Assembly: GCA_017938695.1 (NCBI GenBank)
Contig: JAGBBA010000072.1
Span: forward strand, 78,444 to 142,443
DNA: 64,000 nt
Reading direction: 5' to 3'
Source of the DNA: Clostridia bacterium
GTDB lineage: Bacteria; Bacillota; Clostridia; Christensenellales; Aristaeellaceae
Below the pieces are notes generated by a model. The model searched no databases, was not told where the DNA came from, and saw only the letters and a list, made by a program, of their open reading frames with translations. Position numbers and translations under genes: made by a program. Positions 47,860 through 57,688 of this stretch are shown piece after piece (positions within the stretch are counted from its first letter, which is position 1; each line of letters starts with the position of its first letter).

Positions 47860-50751
47860 TCAGTTGGCGATGCCCAGGCGGATCTTCCTTTCGCCGGGGG
47901 TGGTGCGGGCCTGCATAAAGCTCACCTGCACGTCGCCGGAAAGCAGCAGGGTGATACTGCCCTGGACGGCATCCTCGGGAAGAAGGAAGTCGATGTCTTC
48001 CCAAATGGGCTGGCGTTCGCGGGCGCGGGCCTCGATATCCCGATAGGCGTAGCGATCCATGGGCGGTGCGCTGCGGTGCTCGCAGGTGCGGGTGTCGCCC
48101 TGCCACTGGCCGATCTCCTGACCGTTCAGCAGCACGGTGATGCTGCCGCCGGTGCGGCTCATCACCCGAAGGGAGAGCAGGCCATGCTCCGGGTCGAACT
48201 GGCAGTCCCGGTAGGTGACGCTGGCCTGGGGCGCATCCAGCCTGGGGCTCACGCAGGTGTAGCCCAGGGTGCCCTGCAAAAGGGTGATGTGCTCACAGTC
48301 GTCATAATGATCCGCCGGGGTGATGCGCTGCATATCGCGCAGGCCGGTGGTTTCGCCGGGGATGTGGCACCGGGCCCGGGCGGCTTCCTCCGCGCTGGAG
48401 GGCCCGGCAAAGAAGCGGTACTCGCCCTCTTCCACCATCAGGCGGCGGCTGATCACATCGTAGAAGCGCAGCTCCGCCACCGGGGCGGTGAGGTGCACGG
48501 TGCGCTTTTCACCGGGCTGCATATCGTGCAGACGCGTGAAGGCCAGCAGCTGGCGCAGGGGCTTTTGCACCCGGCTGGCCGGGGCGATGCCGTACACCTG
48601 GGCCACCTCGTCGCTGGCGGCAGGGCCGGTGTTTTCCACCGTGAAGGTAAAGTGCAGCTGGCCGTCTTCGCAGGCGACATGCAGATCATGGTAGGCAAAG
48701 CTGGTATAGGTGCAGCCGTGGCCGAAGGGGTAGAGCACCTGGCCGTCAAAATAGCGGTAGGTGCGTTTGCCGCGGATGATGTCATAATCGTCGATATCCG
48801 GCAGCTGGTCGTCGCTGCGGTACCAGGTCATGTTCAGGCGGCCGGCAGGGGCAGCCAGGCCGTAAAGGGTGTTGGCGACGGCCTGGCCCATGCTCTGGGC
48901 ACCGGTGGCACTGAGCAGCACGGCAGGCAGGTTGTCCTTGGCGTAGGGGATGGCATAGGGGTAGTTGGTCATCAGCACCAGGGCGGTGCGGGGATTGGCC
49001 TGGTGCACGCATTCCAGCAGGCACTGCTGCTGGGGCGGCAGGCAGATGGTGTGGCGATCCAGCTCCTCCTTGGCAGGGATCATGGGCGAGTTGCCCAGGG
49101 CCAGCACCACGGTATCGGCCTGTTTGGCCAGGGAAACGGCCCGGGTGATGCCGCTCTCCACCACCTCGATGGTCAGGGGCGCACCGGTAAAGCTGCTGCC
49201 GGAAACCAGCTGGCCGTCCTGCACATCCACCGGCCAGTGGAAGCGGTTGAGCAGGTGGTCGCCTTCGATGTGGAAGACCTCCAGCACAAACCAGTTGAAG
49301 GGGTGCTCGCGCTGGGCCCCCAGGGGATTGTGCTGGGTGGAGGGCCCGCCGGGCATGGTCATGCACAGGTACTTGCCGGTGCGCACGCAGCGGAAGGTGT
49401 AGGCGTTGTCGCCCCAATCCTCCATGATGAACACGTCCGGCTCGTCGGACAGGGAAACGGAGCCGTCGTCATTCACCCGTGCGCCCTTGTCGGCGAAGCG
49501 GAGGATCACCCGGTCCCAGCCGTCGCAGTGCTCATAGGGGGCATGCAGCTGATCCAGGCCGTCCTTCAGGGTGACGCGGCAGGGCGGCTCGCCGCCGTAC
49601 CAGTCCTGGAACCAGCGGTCGGCCATGGGGCCGATGAGGGCCACCTTCCGGCTTTTGTCCAGGGGCAAAAGGCCGTCGTTCTGCAGCAGCACCAGGGATT
49701 CCTCCGCAGCCCTCAAGGCCAGGGCGGAGGCGGCGTCGGTGCACAGGTCGGCCTCAGTCACATGGCTGTAAGGGTTGGCGTCGCCGTCGTAATGTCCCAA
49801 GCGCATGGCCACCAGCAGCTTATTGCGGATGGCCCGATCCAGGTCGGCTTCGGTGATGAGCCCCTGCTCCCAGGCATCCTGGGCGGCGCGTTCCACCATG
49901 GCCGGATTGTCGCTCATGCCGTCCACACCGGCTTTGAGGGCATCGGCGATGGCCTGGGCGTGGTTGCCGTAATAATGCTGACCGCTGACCACCAGGTTCA
50001 GCGCGCCGCCGTCGCCCACGGCGTGGTTCAGGCCGTACTGCTCCTTGAGGATGGCGGTCACCTCGTCATTGAGGATGCCCACCTTGCCGTTGATGCGGTT
50101 ATAGGCAGTCATGATGCCCTGGGCATGGCTGTCCTCAATGCAGCGGCGGAAGGGCTCCAGGTACAGCTCGTATTTGTTCCGGGGATCCACGTCGGCGTTT
50201 TTCCAGGCGCGGCCTTCCTCGGTATTGTTGGCGTAGAAATGCTTCAGGGTGGCGGCGGTGCGGATGTACTTTTCATCATCGCCCTGCATGCCGCGGATAT
50301 ACGCCCCGGCCATGCAGCCGGTGAGCAGGGGATCCTCGCCGTAGCCCTCTTCGTTGCGGCCCCAGCGGGGGTCGCGCTCCAGGTCAACGGTGGGGGCCCA
50401 GCGGCTTAGCCCCCGTCCGGGGTGCCGCTGGCTGACCACCCGAGCCTCCACGCCCACCACTTCACCACAGGCGCGGATCAGTTCTGGGTCCCAGGTGGCA
50501 CTCATGCCGATGGGCTGGGGGAAGGAGGTGGTGATGTCCGGTGCGCCCAGGCCGTTCTGGTCGTTGCGGGCCTCCACGCCATGGGCTGCCTCGCCGCCCA
50601 GGCCGAAAGGCGCGATGCCCAGCCGCTCGCAGGCGGGCATGAGGGAGGACAGCCAGGAGAGCTTCTCCTGGCAGGTCAGGTTGTCGAGCAGCCAGCTGAT
50701 ACGCTCCTCAAACGGGCGGGAGGCATCAAACAGGATGTTGGTATGCGCCAT
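47860..50751 (-). CDS. GH3 beta-glycosidase with internal and C-terminal extra domains
   Basis: 963 aa from the ATG at 50751 after AAAGGACGTTTCAT. The (beta/alpha)8 domain (1-300) shows RWGRNEEGYGED (130-140), KHF (170-172) and nucleophile Asp247 in AVGDGGA. The alpha/beta sandwich follows and is split by an insert (about 440-530, with YTFRCVRTGKYLC) resembling a beta-trefoil or fascin-like module. A fibronectin-III-like domain (LYPFGHGCTYTSF onward) and a C-terminal carbohydrate-binding-like segment complete it. There is no signal peptide. It is a beta-glucosidase or beta-xylosidase; the sugar cannot be fixed. Confidence 0.92.
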   Translation of the reverse strand: MAHTNILFDASRPFEERISWLLDNLTCQEKLSWLSSLMPACERLGIAPFGLGGEAAHGVEARNDQNGLGAPDITTSFPQPIGMSATWDPELIRACGEVVGVEARVVSQRHPGRGLSRWAPTVDLERDPRWGRNEEGYGEDPLLTGCMAGAYIRGMQGDDEKYIRTAATLKHFYANNTEEGRAWKNADVDPRNKYELYLEPFRRCIEDSHAQGIMTAYNRINGKVGILNDEVTAILKEQYGLNHAVGDGGALNLVVSGQHYYGNHAQAIADALKAGVDGMSDNPAMVERAAQDAWEQGLITEADLDRAIRNKLLVAMRLGHYDGDANPYSHVTEADLCTDAASALALRAAEESLVLLQNDGLLPLDKSRKVALIGPMADRWFQDWYGGEPPCRVTLKDGLDQLHAPYEHCDGWDRVILRFADKGARVNDDGSVSLSDEPDVFIMEDWGDNAYTFRCVRTGKYLCMTMPGGPSTQHNPLGAQREHPFNWFVLEVFHIEGDHLLNRFHWPVDVQDGQLVSGSSFTGAPLTIEVVESGITRAVSLAKQADTVVLALGNSPMIPAKEELDRHTICLPPQQQCLLECVHQANPRTALVLMTNYPYAIPYAKDNLPAVLLSATGAQSMGQAVANTLYGLAAPAGRLNMTWYRSDDQLPDIDDYDIIRGKRTYRYFDGQVLYPFGHGCTYTSFAYHDLHVACEDGQLHFTFTVENTGPAASDEVAQVYGIAPASRVQKPLRQLLAFTRLHDMQPGEKRTVHLTAPVAELRFYDVISRRLMVEEGEYRFFAGPSSAEEAARARCHIPGETTGLRDMQRITPADHYDDCEHITLLQGTLGYTCVSPRLDAPQASVTYRDCQFDPEHGLLSLRVMSRTGGSITVLLNGQEIGQWQGDTRTCEHRSAPPMDRYAYRDIEARARERQPIWEDIDFLLPEDAVQGSITLLLSGDVQVSFMQARTTPGERKIRLGIAN

Positions 50752-50929
50752 ATGAAACGTCCTTTCCATGATTCATGGATACTTGTTTACATGATATGGA
50801 AGTTTTTTCGCCCTGTCAAGGGACAAAAAACATTCTTTGGCAATGGCTTGCATCTTTTTCCAGATTGTGCTATCCTTGCGGCAGCGAGCATCGTTTGACA
50901 ATATATCCATCACAAGGAGGACTGTTTGC

Positions 50930-51910
50930 ATGATTATTTTTATGACCGGCGGCACCGGCAACATCGGCCAGTATGTGACCAAGGCTCTCCTGGCGCGCGG
51001 CCATCACATCCGCCTGCTCACCCGCACCCCGGAGCGTGTGCCTGCCTACCTGACCATGGAGAACGTGGAGGTCATCGGCGGCAACATGAACAATCTGCAG
51101 GTGCTGGAAGACAGCCTGCAGGGCTGCGACGCGGTGATCCACATCGCCCTGGGCTGGGGCAATGATCCCGTGGAAATGCTGGATAACGACACCCGGGTGA
51201 CTGCCTTCCTGCTCAATGCCGCAGAAAAGGCCGGGGTCAAAAACTTTATCTACACCAGCTCCACCGCTGCCATGGGCCCCCTGCGCAGCGGCATGGACGA
51301 AACCGCCCTGCGCATGCCTACCGATCTCTACGGCTCCACCAAGGCAGCCTCCGAGCTCTATCTGCTGGGCTTTAGGCAGTATTACAGCCGCCAGGGCGGC
51401 TACGGCGACAAGGTGACCATGCGCCGCAATGTGATCCGCCCCGGCTACACCTATTCCAATCCGGCGGTGCCCGGCGGCGCATCCCAGTCCGACGTGCGGT
51501 TCAAGAAGATCGCCGAGGCCATCGTGAACAACGAGGACCTGTCCTTCTCCCTGAACGACGGCACCCAGTTCCTGTCCTCCCGGCAGATCGCCCAGCTGTA
51601 TGTGAAGCTGGTGGAAAGCGACCTGGACGAGGAGATCTTCTTTGCGCTGAGCCGCAACTTTGTTTCCTGGCACGACATCGCCTGTGCCGCCAAGGAAATG
51701 ATGCCTGAGTCCACCAGCCGCATCATCGCCACCGATGAGGAGGGCGAGCACAGCTACTACTGCGTGGACAAGATGCAGCGGGTGTTCGGCCTGTCCTTCG
51801 ACGCATGGGAGGACATGCGCGAGCACATCGCCTGGAACCTGGAGCGCGCCAAAGCTGCCAAGGCCGGGGAGAAGCTCCACGGCGTGGTGCACGAGTGGTC
51901 GGGGGAATAA
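50930..51910 (+). CDS. NAD-dependent epimerase/dehydratase (extended SDR)
   Basis: 326 aa from the ATG at 50930 after ACAAGGAGGACTGTTTGC. MTGGTGNIGQYV gives the Gly-rich loop, YTSSTAAMG carries the Ser/Thr, and YGSTKAASE contains the catalytic Tyr-x3-Lys. The substrate is probably a nucleotide sugar or a free sugar acid. It is transcribed divergently from the GH3 gene, with its own promoter (TTGCAT-17-TATCCT) upstream and a terminator after it. Confidence 0.9.
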   Translation: MIIFMTGGTGNIGQYVTKALLARGHHIRLLTRTPERVPAYLTMENVEVIGGNMNNLQVLEDSLQGCDAVIHIALGWGNDPVEMLDNDTRVTAFLLNAAEKAGVKNFIYTSSTAAMGPLRSGMDETALRMPTDLYGSTKAASELYLLGFRQYYSRQGGYGDKVTMRRNVIRPGYTYSNPAVPGGASQSDVRFKKIAEAIVNNEDLSFSLNDGTQFLSSRQIAQLYVKLVESDLDEEIFFALSRNFVSWHDIACAAKEMMPESTSRIIATDEEGEHSYYCVDKMQRVFGLSFDAWEDMREHIAWNLERAKAAKAGEKLHGVVHEWSGE

Positions 51911-51919
51911 GAAAAATAG

Positions 51920-51955
51920 AAAGGAACACCACCTGGTGACGGGTGGTGTTCCTTT
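51920..51955. terminator. Bidirectional terminator
   Basis: AAAGGAACACCACC (51920-51933) pairs with GGTGGTGTTCCTTT (51942-51955). It lies between the convergent epimerase and MATE genes. Confidence 0.88.
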
Positions 51956-51976
51956 GATGTTGAGGCTCATCGGTGC

Positions 51977-53338
51977 TTATTTGGCAAACCCGTGCATCCA
52001 CGTTTTCCGCTTCAAGCGGATGGTGCACCACACGGTTTTGATGATATAGTCGATTTTCAGAAGGGTGTAGATCCAGAAGGGGGACAGGTGCCACACATAC
52101 CCGGCCAGGAAGCCCAGGGGAATGGAGGCCAGCCACATGAAGGCGATGTCCGCCACCATCAGGAAGCGGGTGTCGCCGCCGTTGCGCAGAACGCCCTTGG
52201 TCAGCATGGACTGGGTGGCCTGGAAGATCACCATCACCGAGATGGCGTACATCAGCTGGTAGGCGATGTCCTTGGTTTCCTGCTGGATGTTGTAGGCCTC
52301 GATCACCGGCGGGCACACTGCCAGGATGATCACGGCGGCCAGGATGCCCATCAGCACGCTGAGCATCAGGAAGGTCACGCCCTGGCGATAGGCCTTGTCG
52401 GTTTCGCCACGGCCCAGGGTGTTGCCGGTCATCACGCCGCCGGCGTTGGAAATGCCCTGGTTCATCACCGTGGACAGCCGCACCGTTTGCGACACGATGG
52501 CGTTGGCGGAAACAAAGCTGGCGCCCAGGTGGCCGATCACGATGGACACCATGGTGTTGCCCAGGCCCAGCAGGAAGTCGGAGATGATCACCGGCACGCT
52601 GTAACGCAGGTAGGGGCGGAGCATATCGCCGCAGCGGCCCAGCAGGTGCTTGAAGCGCAGCTGGATGCGCTGATCCACCTTGAGCAGATACACCAGGATG
52701 ATGGTGGCTTCGATTACGCGGGAGATCACCGTGGCCAGGGCGGCACCGGCGATCTGCATCTCCGGGAAACCCAGGTGGCCGAAAATCAGGATGTAGTTCA
52801 AAACCAGGTTGCAGCCGAAGGAGATCATGGAGGCTACCAGGGGCAGCTTCACCTGGCGCACAGAGCGCAAGACCACCGTGGCCGGGGTGATGATGCCCGT
52901 TAAAAGGAACGTGGGCGCGCTGATGCGGAAGTACAATACGCCTGCGTCGATGACCTCCTGCTCGCTGGCGTAAATGCGCATGATGGCATCGGGTATGATC
53001 AGCGTGGCGGCCATGAACAGCGCGGCGATGGCCAGGCTGACGCGAAGCATCAGGGTGATGACGCGGCGCACCGCGCTCACATCCCCTGCGCCCCAGTACT
53101 GGGAGGTGAGCACCGCCGCGCCGCCGCCGATGCCCAGGCACAGGATCTGGTACAGGGAGATAAACTCGTTGGCCAGCGACGAGCCGGACAGCTGGATCTC
53201 GCCATAAGCACCCAGCATAATGGTGTCCAGCATGTTCACGCCGATGGTGATCACGTTTTGCAGGATCACGGGAAAGGCCAGCAGCATCACGGTTTGATAA
53301 AACTGCTTGTCCCGGACGAATAATTTGCCCACAGGCAT
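51977..53338 (-). CDS. MATE family efflux transporter
   Basis: 453 aa from the ATG at 53338, preceded by AAAGGAGGCA. Twelve hydrophobic segments fall in two related halves. MLLAFPVILQN in helix 1 and GGGAAVLTSQYWGAGD (about 70-85) in the first half, with GVMTGNTLGRGE in the second, are typical of NorM/DinF-like MATE proteins. It exports cationic compounds with H+ or Na+; the substrate is unknown. It is divergent from the CE12 gene, so a link to glycan use is not obvious. Confidence 0.93.
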   Translation of the reverse strand: MPVGKLFVRDKQFYQTVMLLAFPVILQNVITIGVNMLDTIMLGAYGEIQLSGSSLANEFISLYQILCLGIGGGAAVLTSQYWGAGDVSAVRRVITLMLRVSLAIAALFMAATLIIPDAIMRIYASEQEVIDAGVLYFRISAPTFLLTGIITPATVVLRSVRQVKLPLVASMISFGCNLVLNYILIFGHLGFPEMQIAGAALATVISRVIEATIILVYLLKVDQRIQLRFKHLLGRCGDMLRPYLRYSVPVIISDFLLGLGNTMVSIVIGHLGASFVSANAIVSQTVRLSTVMNQGISNAGGVMTGNTLGRGETDKAYRQGVTFLMLSVLMGILAAVIILAVCPPVIEAYNIQQETKDIAYQLMYAISVMVIFQATQSMLTKGVLRNGGDTRFLMVADIAFMWLASIPLGFLAGYVWHLSPFWIYTLLKIDYIIKTVWCTIRLKRKTWMHGFAK

Positions 53339-53467
53339 TGCCTCCTTTTGCACAAACAGAAGAAATATTCGGCGAAAGCACCGTGAAATCCTGCCCGGAA
53401 CCCATCTTGACAGGGGCTGCGTGCAGGGTTTATCATGACCTGGATAAGACCCGAGGGAGGGATAAAC

Positions 53468-54121
53468 ATGACGATCTATATCTGCGGCGATTCCACGGCC
53501 GCATCCTATGCGCCGGAGCGCGCGCCCATCACCGGCTGGGGCCAGCTGCTGGAAAGCATGCTGCCCGGCGTCCGTGTGGTGAACAAGGCCATGGCTGGCC
53601 GCAGCTCCAAGTCTTACCTGGCGGAAGGGCGGCTGGTGGACATCGAAAAGGAGATCCAGCCCGGCGATCTTTTGCTGATCCAGTTCACCCACAACGACAC
53701 CAGCAGCCTGGTGTGGCGGCATACAGAGCCGAATACATCCTTTATCAACACCCTGTCCATTTTTGTGGATACTGCCCGTTTGTACGGCGCGGTGCCGGTG
53801 CTGCTGACGCCCATCCCCGGCCGCAGCTGGAAGGACGGCGAACTGCAGGAAACCCACGGCACCTACCCGGATGCCATCCGCCGCCTGGCCATGCTGAAAA
53901 ACGTGCCGCTGGTGGAGGTGTATCACCAGGGCACGGCGTATCTGCGTAGAATCGGCGAGGAAGACAGCCGCAGGCTCTTCATGCACGTGAAGGGCGGCGA
54001 GTATCCGGACTACCCCAATGATCATCAGGACGACGTGCACACCCGGGAGGCCGGGGCGGAGGTCTTTGCCCGCATCGTGGCAGAGGGCCTCAAGGCTCAG
54101 CGGCTGGTGAAGGAGGCATAA
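53468..54121 (+). CDS. Rhamnogalacturonan acetylesterase-like SGNH hydrolase (CE12)
   Basis: 217 aa from the ATG at 53468 after GAGGGAGGGATAAAC. SGNH blocks: Ser9 in CGDSTA, Gly44 in AMAGRSS, Asn76 in THND, and Asp188/His191 in DDVH. This CE12 arrangement removes acetyl groups from rhamnogalacturonan I. No signal peptide is present, so it acts on imported oligosaccharides. It is followed 2 nt later by a gene carrying a second CE12 domain, giving the operon two deacetylases. Confidence 0.92.
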   Translation: MTIYICGDSTAASYAPERAPITGWGQLLESMLPGVRVVNKAMAGRSSKSYLAEGRLVDIEKEIQPGDLLLIQFTHNDTSSLVWRHTEPNTSFINTLSIFVDTARLYGAVPVLLTPIPGRSWKDGELQETHGTYPDAIRRLAMLKNVPLVEVYHQGTAYLRRIGEEDSRRLFMHVKGGEYPDYPNDHQDDVHTREAGAEVFARIVAEGLKAQRLVKEA

Positions 54122-54123
54122 GC

Positions 54124-55743
54124 ATGTATATCGTAGCCAAGGACGGCTCGGGGGATTTTACCTCCATCCAGGCAGCCATCGATGCCATCCCCATGGGCAA
54201 CCGCGCGCCCACCATTGTGCTGGTGCGTATGGAAACCTATCAGGAGCGGGTCATCGTCAACAAGGACAATGTGCGTATCATCGGAGAAGCCCGGGACAGG
54301 ACCATCATCACCCACAGCGGCTGTGCCAAGGACCTGAACGAGGAGGGCCAGGAGAAGGGCACCTTCCTCAGCTATACCTTCCTGGTGACCGGCAACAATG
54401 TGGAGGTGGAGAACATCACCATCCGCAACGATGCCGGCGATGGCCGCCAGGTGGGCCAGGCAGTGGCAGTGTATGCCGCCGGCGACCGGGGCACCTGGCG
54501 CAATGTGAAGATGATCGCCTGCCAGGACACCCTGTTCTGCGGGCCCACCATGCCCAAGGTGGCCAGGGACGCGCTGCCCCGTATCATTCCCGAGGGCGTG
54601 AGCTCCGTGGGCGACTGTCCGCCGGTGTGGGGACGGCAGTATTTTGAGGATTGCTACATCCAGGGCGATGTGGATTTTATCTTCGGCCCCTACCGCTGCT
54701 GGTTTGAAAACTGCACCCTGTTCATGAACAAGCGCGGCGGCTACTACACCGCCGCCAACACGCCGGAGGCGATGCCTCACGGCATGGTGTTCCACCGCTG
54801 CCGCCTCACCGGCGAGTGCGAGGCGGGCGCGGCCTACCTGGGCCGCCCCTGGCGTGCCTATGCCAGAACGGTGTTCCTGCACTGCGACATGGATGCCTGC
54901 GTCAGCCCCCAGGGCTTCCAGGACTGGGGTGAAAAGCCGGTGACGGAGCGTTGCGGCGAGTATGCCACCACCGGCGCACGGGCGGATCAGTCCACCCGGC
55001 ATCCCGGCCAGTGCCGCCTGACGGACGAGCAGGCAGCCCTGCTGACCCTGCCGGAGGTCATCGGCGGCTATGACCACTGGGATCCCCGGCACCGCACACC
55101 CACCTGGTTCCTCTGCGGCGATTCCACCATGTGCGACTATGCCCCCCATGAGGCACCCCGCACCGGCTGGGGTCAGGCACTGAAGAGCCTGGTCAGCGGC
55201 GTATTTGTGGAGAATTGCGCCATGTCGGGCCGGTCCAGCAAGTCCTTTGTGGCGGAGAAGCGGCTGGGCATGGTGGAGCTGTGCCTGCGCAAGGGCGACA
55301 AGCTGCTGATCCAGTTTGGCCATAACGACGAAAAGCCGGATGTGGAGCGCGCCACCGCCGCCCGGGTAACCTATCCGGAATACCTGGGCATGTACATCGA
55401 CGCAGCCCGGGAGCAGGGAGCGGAGCCCATTCTGCTCACCTCCATCGCCCGGCGGCATTTTGATGAAAACGGCCAGCTGAAGCACACCCACGGGGATTAT
55501 CCCCAGGCCATGCGCGACCTGGCCGTGCAGCGCGGCGTGAAGCTCATCGACATGGAAAAGGCCACGGAAGAACTGCTGCAAACCCTGGGGGACGAGCCCT
55601 CCAAGCGGCTGTTCAACTGGCAGGAGAAGGGCCACCCCAACTACCCCGACGGCGAGCAGGACAACACCCACCTGTGCCTGGAGGGCGCGGTGCGCCTGGC
55701 GCAGATCGCCCTGAAGCTGCTGAAGGAAGCAGGCGTATATTGA
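54124..55743 (+). CDS. Pectin methylesterase (CE8) fused to a second CE12 acetylesterase
   Basis: 539 aa. Residues 1-318 are a beta-helix pectinesterase: CQDTLF (Asp135, acid/base), GDVDFIFG (Asp184, nucleophile) and GRPW (Arg241). Residues about 327-539 are a CE12 SGNH domain: CGDSTM (Ser334), AMSGRSS, GHND (Asn401) and DNTHL (Asp-x-x-His). The protein would demethylate and deacetylate pectic oligomers. Both catalytic sets look intact. It has no signal peptide and the ribosome site AAGGAGGCATAAGC overlaps the preceding stop. The fusion is unusual because the neighbouring gene already encodes a free CE12. Confidence 0.93.
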   Translation: MYIVAKDGSGDFTSIQAAIDAIPMGNRAPTIVLVRMETYQERVIVNKDNVRIIGEARDRTIITHSGCAKDLNEEGQEKGTFLSYTFLVTGNNVEVENITIRNDAGDGRQVGQAVAVYAAGDRGTWRNVKMIACQDTLFCGPTMPKVARDALPRIIPEGVSSVGDCPPVWGRQYFEDCYIQGDVDFIFGPYRCWFENCTLFMNKRGGYYTAANTPEAMPHGMVFHRCRLTGECEAGAAYLGRPWRAYARTVFLHCDMDACVSPQGFQDWGEKPVTERCGEYATTGARADQSTRHPGQCRLTDEQAALLTLPEVIGGYDHWDPRHRTPTWFLCGDSTMCDYAPHEAPRTGWGQALKSLVSGVFVENCAMSGRSSKSFVAEKRLGMVELCLRKGDKLLIQFGHNDEKPDVERATAARVTYPEYLGMYIDAAREQGAEPILLTSIARRHFDENGQLKHTHGDYPQAMRDLAVQRGVKLIDMEKATEELLQTLGDEPSKRLFNWQEKGHPNYPDGEQDNTHLCLEGAVRLAQIALKLLKEAGVY

Positions 55744-55803
55744 GCATGGAAAAGGCCATCCGCTTGGCAGGAGAATGCTAAGGGGTCGGTTTATCCAATC
55801 ATG

Positions 55804-55842
55804 ACAAGCGAGCATCCGGTGATGTGCCGGATGCTCGTTTGT
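55804..55842. terminator. Strong hairpin between convergent genes (possible terminator)
   Basis: ACAAGCGAGCATCCGG (55804-55819) pairs with CCGGATGCTCGTTTGT (55827-55842), a 16-bp stem with one G-T. A clean T-run is lacking on both sides, so termination may be partial. Confidence 0.6.
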
Positions 55843-55868
55843 CTTATGGGTTTGCATAAACACCTTGC

Positions 55869-57533
55869 TTATACGTTGGTAATTAGCGTGGTCAGAGATT
55901 TTCTTTGGCCTTCGGTAGGCTCCTTTAATTTGCCGTTCTTCAGCAGTGTTGTGATGCAGTGTACCAGGAACCATCCATCAGCGTGGAATACAAACTGCAA
56001 TTCATACTCTTTTATCTTTTTGAGATGTGCAGGAACCGATTCCAGTACAGCTTCAACATAAGGAGCCTTCAGTGCATCAAAGTCGGCCTGATACTTTACC
56101 TTGATTCGCTCACCAATGGCAAGAAGCTCGTCTTGGATCTCTTTGCTTGCGAGAACAACGATCTGCCATGCGGATTTGAAGTGCCCATCATAATCGCCGT
56201 TAGTCTTGATGTACCCACGTTCTGCAAGCCATGCATATTCATCCTTTGAGAGACGTTCCTCAAGTTCTCTTTTATAGAGATTGAGAACACGTTGGGCATT
56301 TTCAGAATACTGGAAGCCATGATGCTCACCACGGTCAGACCACTCGCTGTCGATCTGCCAAAGAATGCGCTCACCATTGCCATTCCACATAGGGCCGCAC
56401 CAACTCCTCATGTACACATAGTCATCCGGAAGTACCATGTCATCCGGCACAACTGCGGCATGGCAAATATTATGCGCACCATCCGGGCGAAGCGTAGCAA
56501 CTTCTTCAAAGGAAATACGCTCATCCATCAGTTTCTCGCCAGACTGAGCAGCGATGTAAGGAATCAGCGACCACAGGATGAAATTACGATCCGCTTTGGG
56601 AGAAGCGGCCAGAGAGATGGGCAGATCAGTCTGTTCGCACCAAATATCCGGATCATCAAGAATACCGGAAGAAGTCAACGTATCATACAAATCATTTGCA
56701 AACAGTTCAGCAGCACGCTTGTACATATCGTTCTGCATGGTAAGCAGTTCAACGGTGGGTTCGCTGATGATGAAGTTGACAATGTATTTATCCTTTTGCG
56801 CCTGCAGGAAGCCGTATTCTTCAAGAAATTCTACTTCAGGTTCCACATACACAGGGGAAACACCCAGGTCATCGGCAATCTCGTTCATGGTCTTGGCAGT
56901 ATTACGTACACAGTAGCAGATGTTCTGTGACAGCGTGGAGCGGAAAAACTCATCGAGAGACTTTTTGCCTGCGGAACCGTTGATGCCACAGGAGTGGAAC
57001 TTGATCGGGTTAAACTTAAGGTTACTTGTTTTTCTCATCGTTTCCATACCCCGTTTCAATTCTTTTTTAGCTTCAAACAAGTGCCACTTGACAGTGCCGA
57101 GAGGAATCCCCAGTTCCTGAGCAATATTTGCCTGCTTGCGATTCTCAAAGTAATACGCAATGACTATTCTTCTTTGCAACTTAGAAAGGTAAGCAATCTC
57201 CGTCTGGAGGCGATGGATGGCTTCTGTATCGTCGTCGGTATCCAGCCCGGCGTATGGATCTGCTAGCAGCTCCGCCACCTCATCCATAGAAACACCGATC
57301 ATGCTTTTCGCACTGTCACGATAGTAGTTGCTTAGCGTGTTATGGGCAACAGTCCAGATGAACTTTCCCATGTCCGCAATATCGTCCTTGACAAGGAGCG
57401 CACGGAACGCTCTTATTGCAATCTCTTGCGACAGATCCTCTGCATCGAGGATGCTTTTACACCTCTTCAGCGCAAAGCCGAATATGGGTCTCAGATATTC
57501 AGTTATGGTTTTCTCTACGTCTTGCCTGTTCAC
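55869..57533 (-). CDS. Sigma-70 family (ECF-like) sigma factor with a large C-terminal extension
   Basis: 554 aa from a GTG at 57533, 7 nt after GAGGTG; a TTG at 57548 is possible but poorly spaced. Residues about 12-77 are sigma region 2 (LDAEDLSQEIAIRAFRALL), and about 112-162 region 4 (ELGIPLGTVKWHLFEAKKEL). A second winged-helix-like unit (about 205-260, NEIADDLGVSPVYVEPEVEF) and some 290 further residues follow, with many Trp and Tyr. No anti-sigma gene is adjacent. The gene is visibly more AT-rich than its neighbours, suggesting transfer. The extension may sense a ligand. Confidence 0.82.
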   Translation of the reverse strand: MNRQDVEKTITEYLRPIFGFALKRCKSILDAEDLSQEIAIRAFRALLVKDDIADMGKFIWTVAHNTLSNYYRDSAKSMIGVSMDEVAELLADPYAGLDTDDDTEAIHRLQTEIAYLSKLQRRIVIAYYFENRKQANIAQELGIPLGTVKWHLFEAKKELKRGMETMRKTSNLKFNPIKFHSCGINGSAGKKSLDEFFRSTLSQNICYCVRNTAKTMNEIADDLGVSPVYVEPEVEFLEEYGFLQAQKDKYIVNFIISEPTVELLTMQNDMYKRAAELFANDLYDTLTSSGILDDPDIWCEQTDLPISLAASPKADRNFILWSLIPYIAAQSGEKLMDERISFEEVATLRPDGAHNICHAAVVPDDMVLPDDYVYMRSWCGPMWNGNGERILWQIDSEWSDRGEHHGFQYSENAQRVLNLYKRELEERLSKDEYAWLAERGYIKTNGDYDGHFKSAWQIVVLASKEIQDELLAIGERIKVKYQADFDALKAPYVEAVLESVPAHLKKIKEYELQFVFHADGWFLVHCITTLLKNGKLKEPTEGQRKSLTTLITNV

Positions 57534-57688
57534 TTGTTTGCACCTCAATGAAAGCTTTCACCCATATAGACACGCATATTTTGAAAAGGTTGGGGGTTAA
57601 ATCAAAAGTTTTTGAGTGCGTATACTGTATCGGTAACCGTTCAACCGGCCTGCTCAATCTGATTGCTTTCATTCTATCACAGCAGCAC

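Noticed and set aside
47140-50409. 1089-codon plus-strand open frame opposite the SDR and GH3 genes
   Set aside because: It spans two genuine minus-strand genes with intact catalytic motifs and has the biased composition of an antisense frame.
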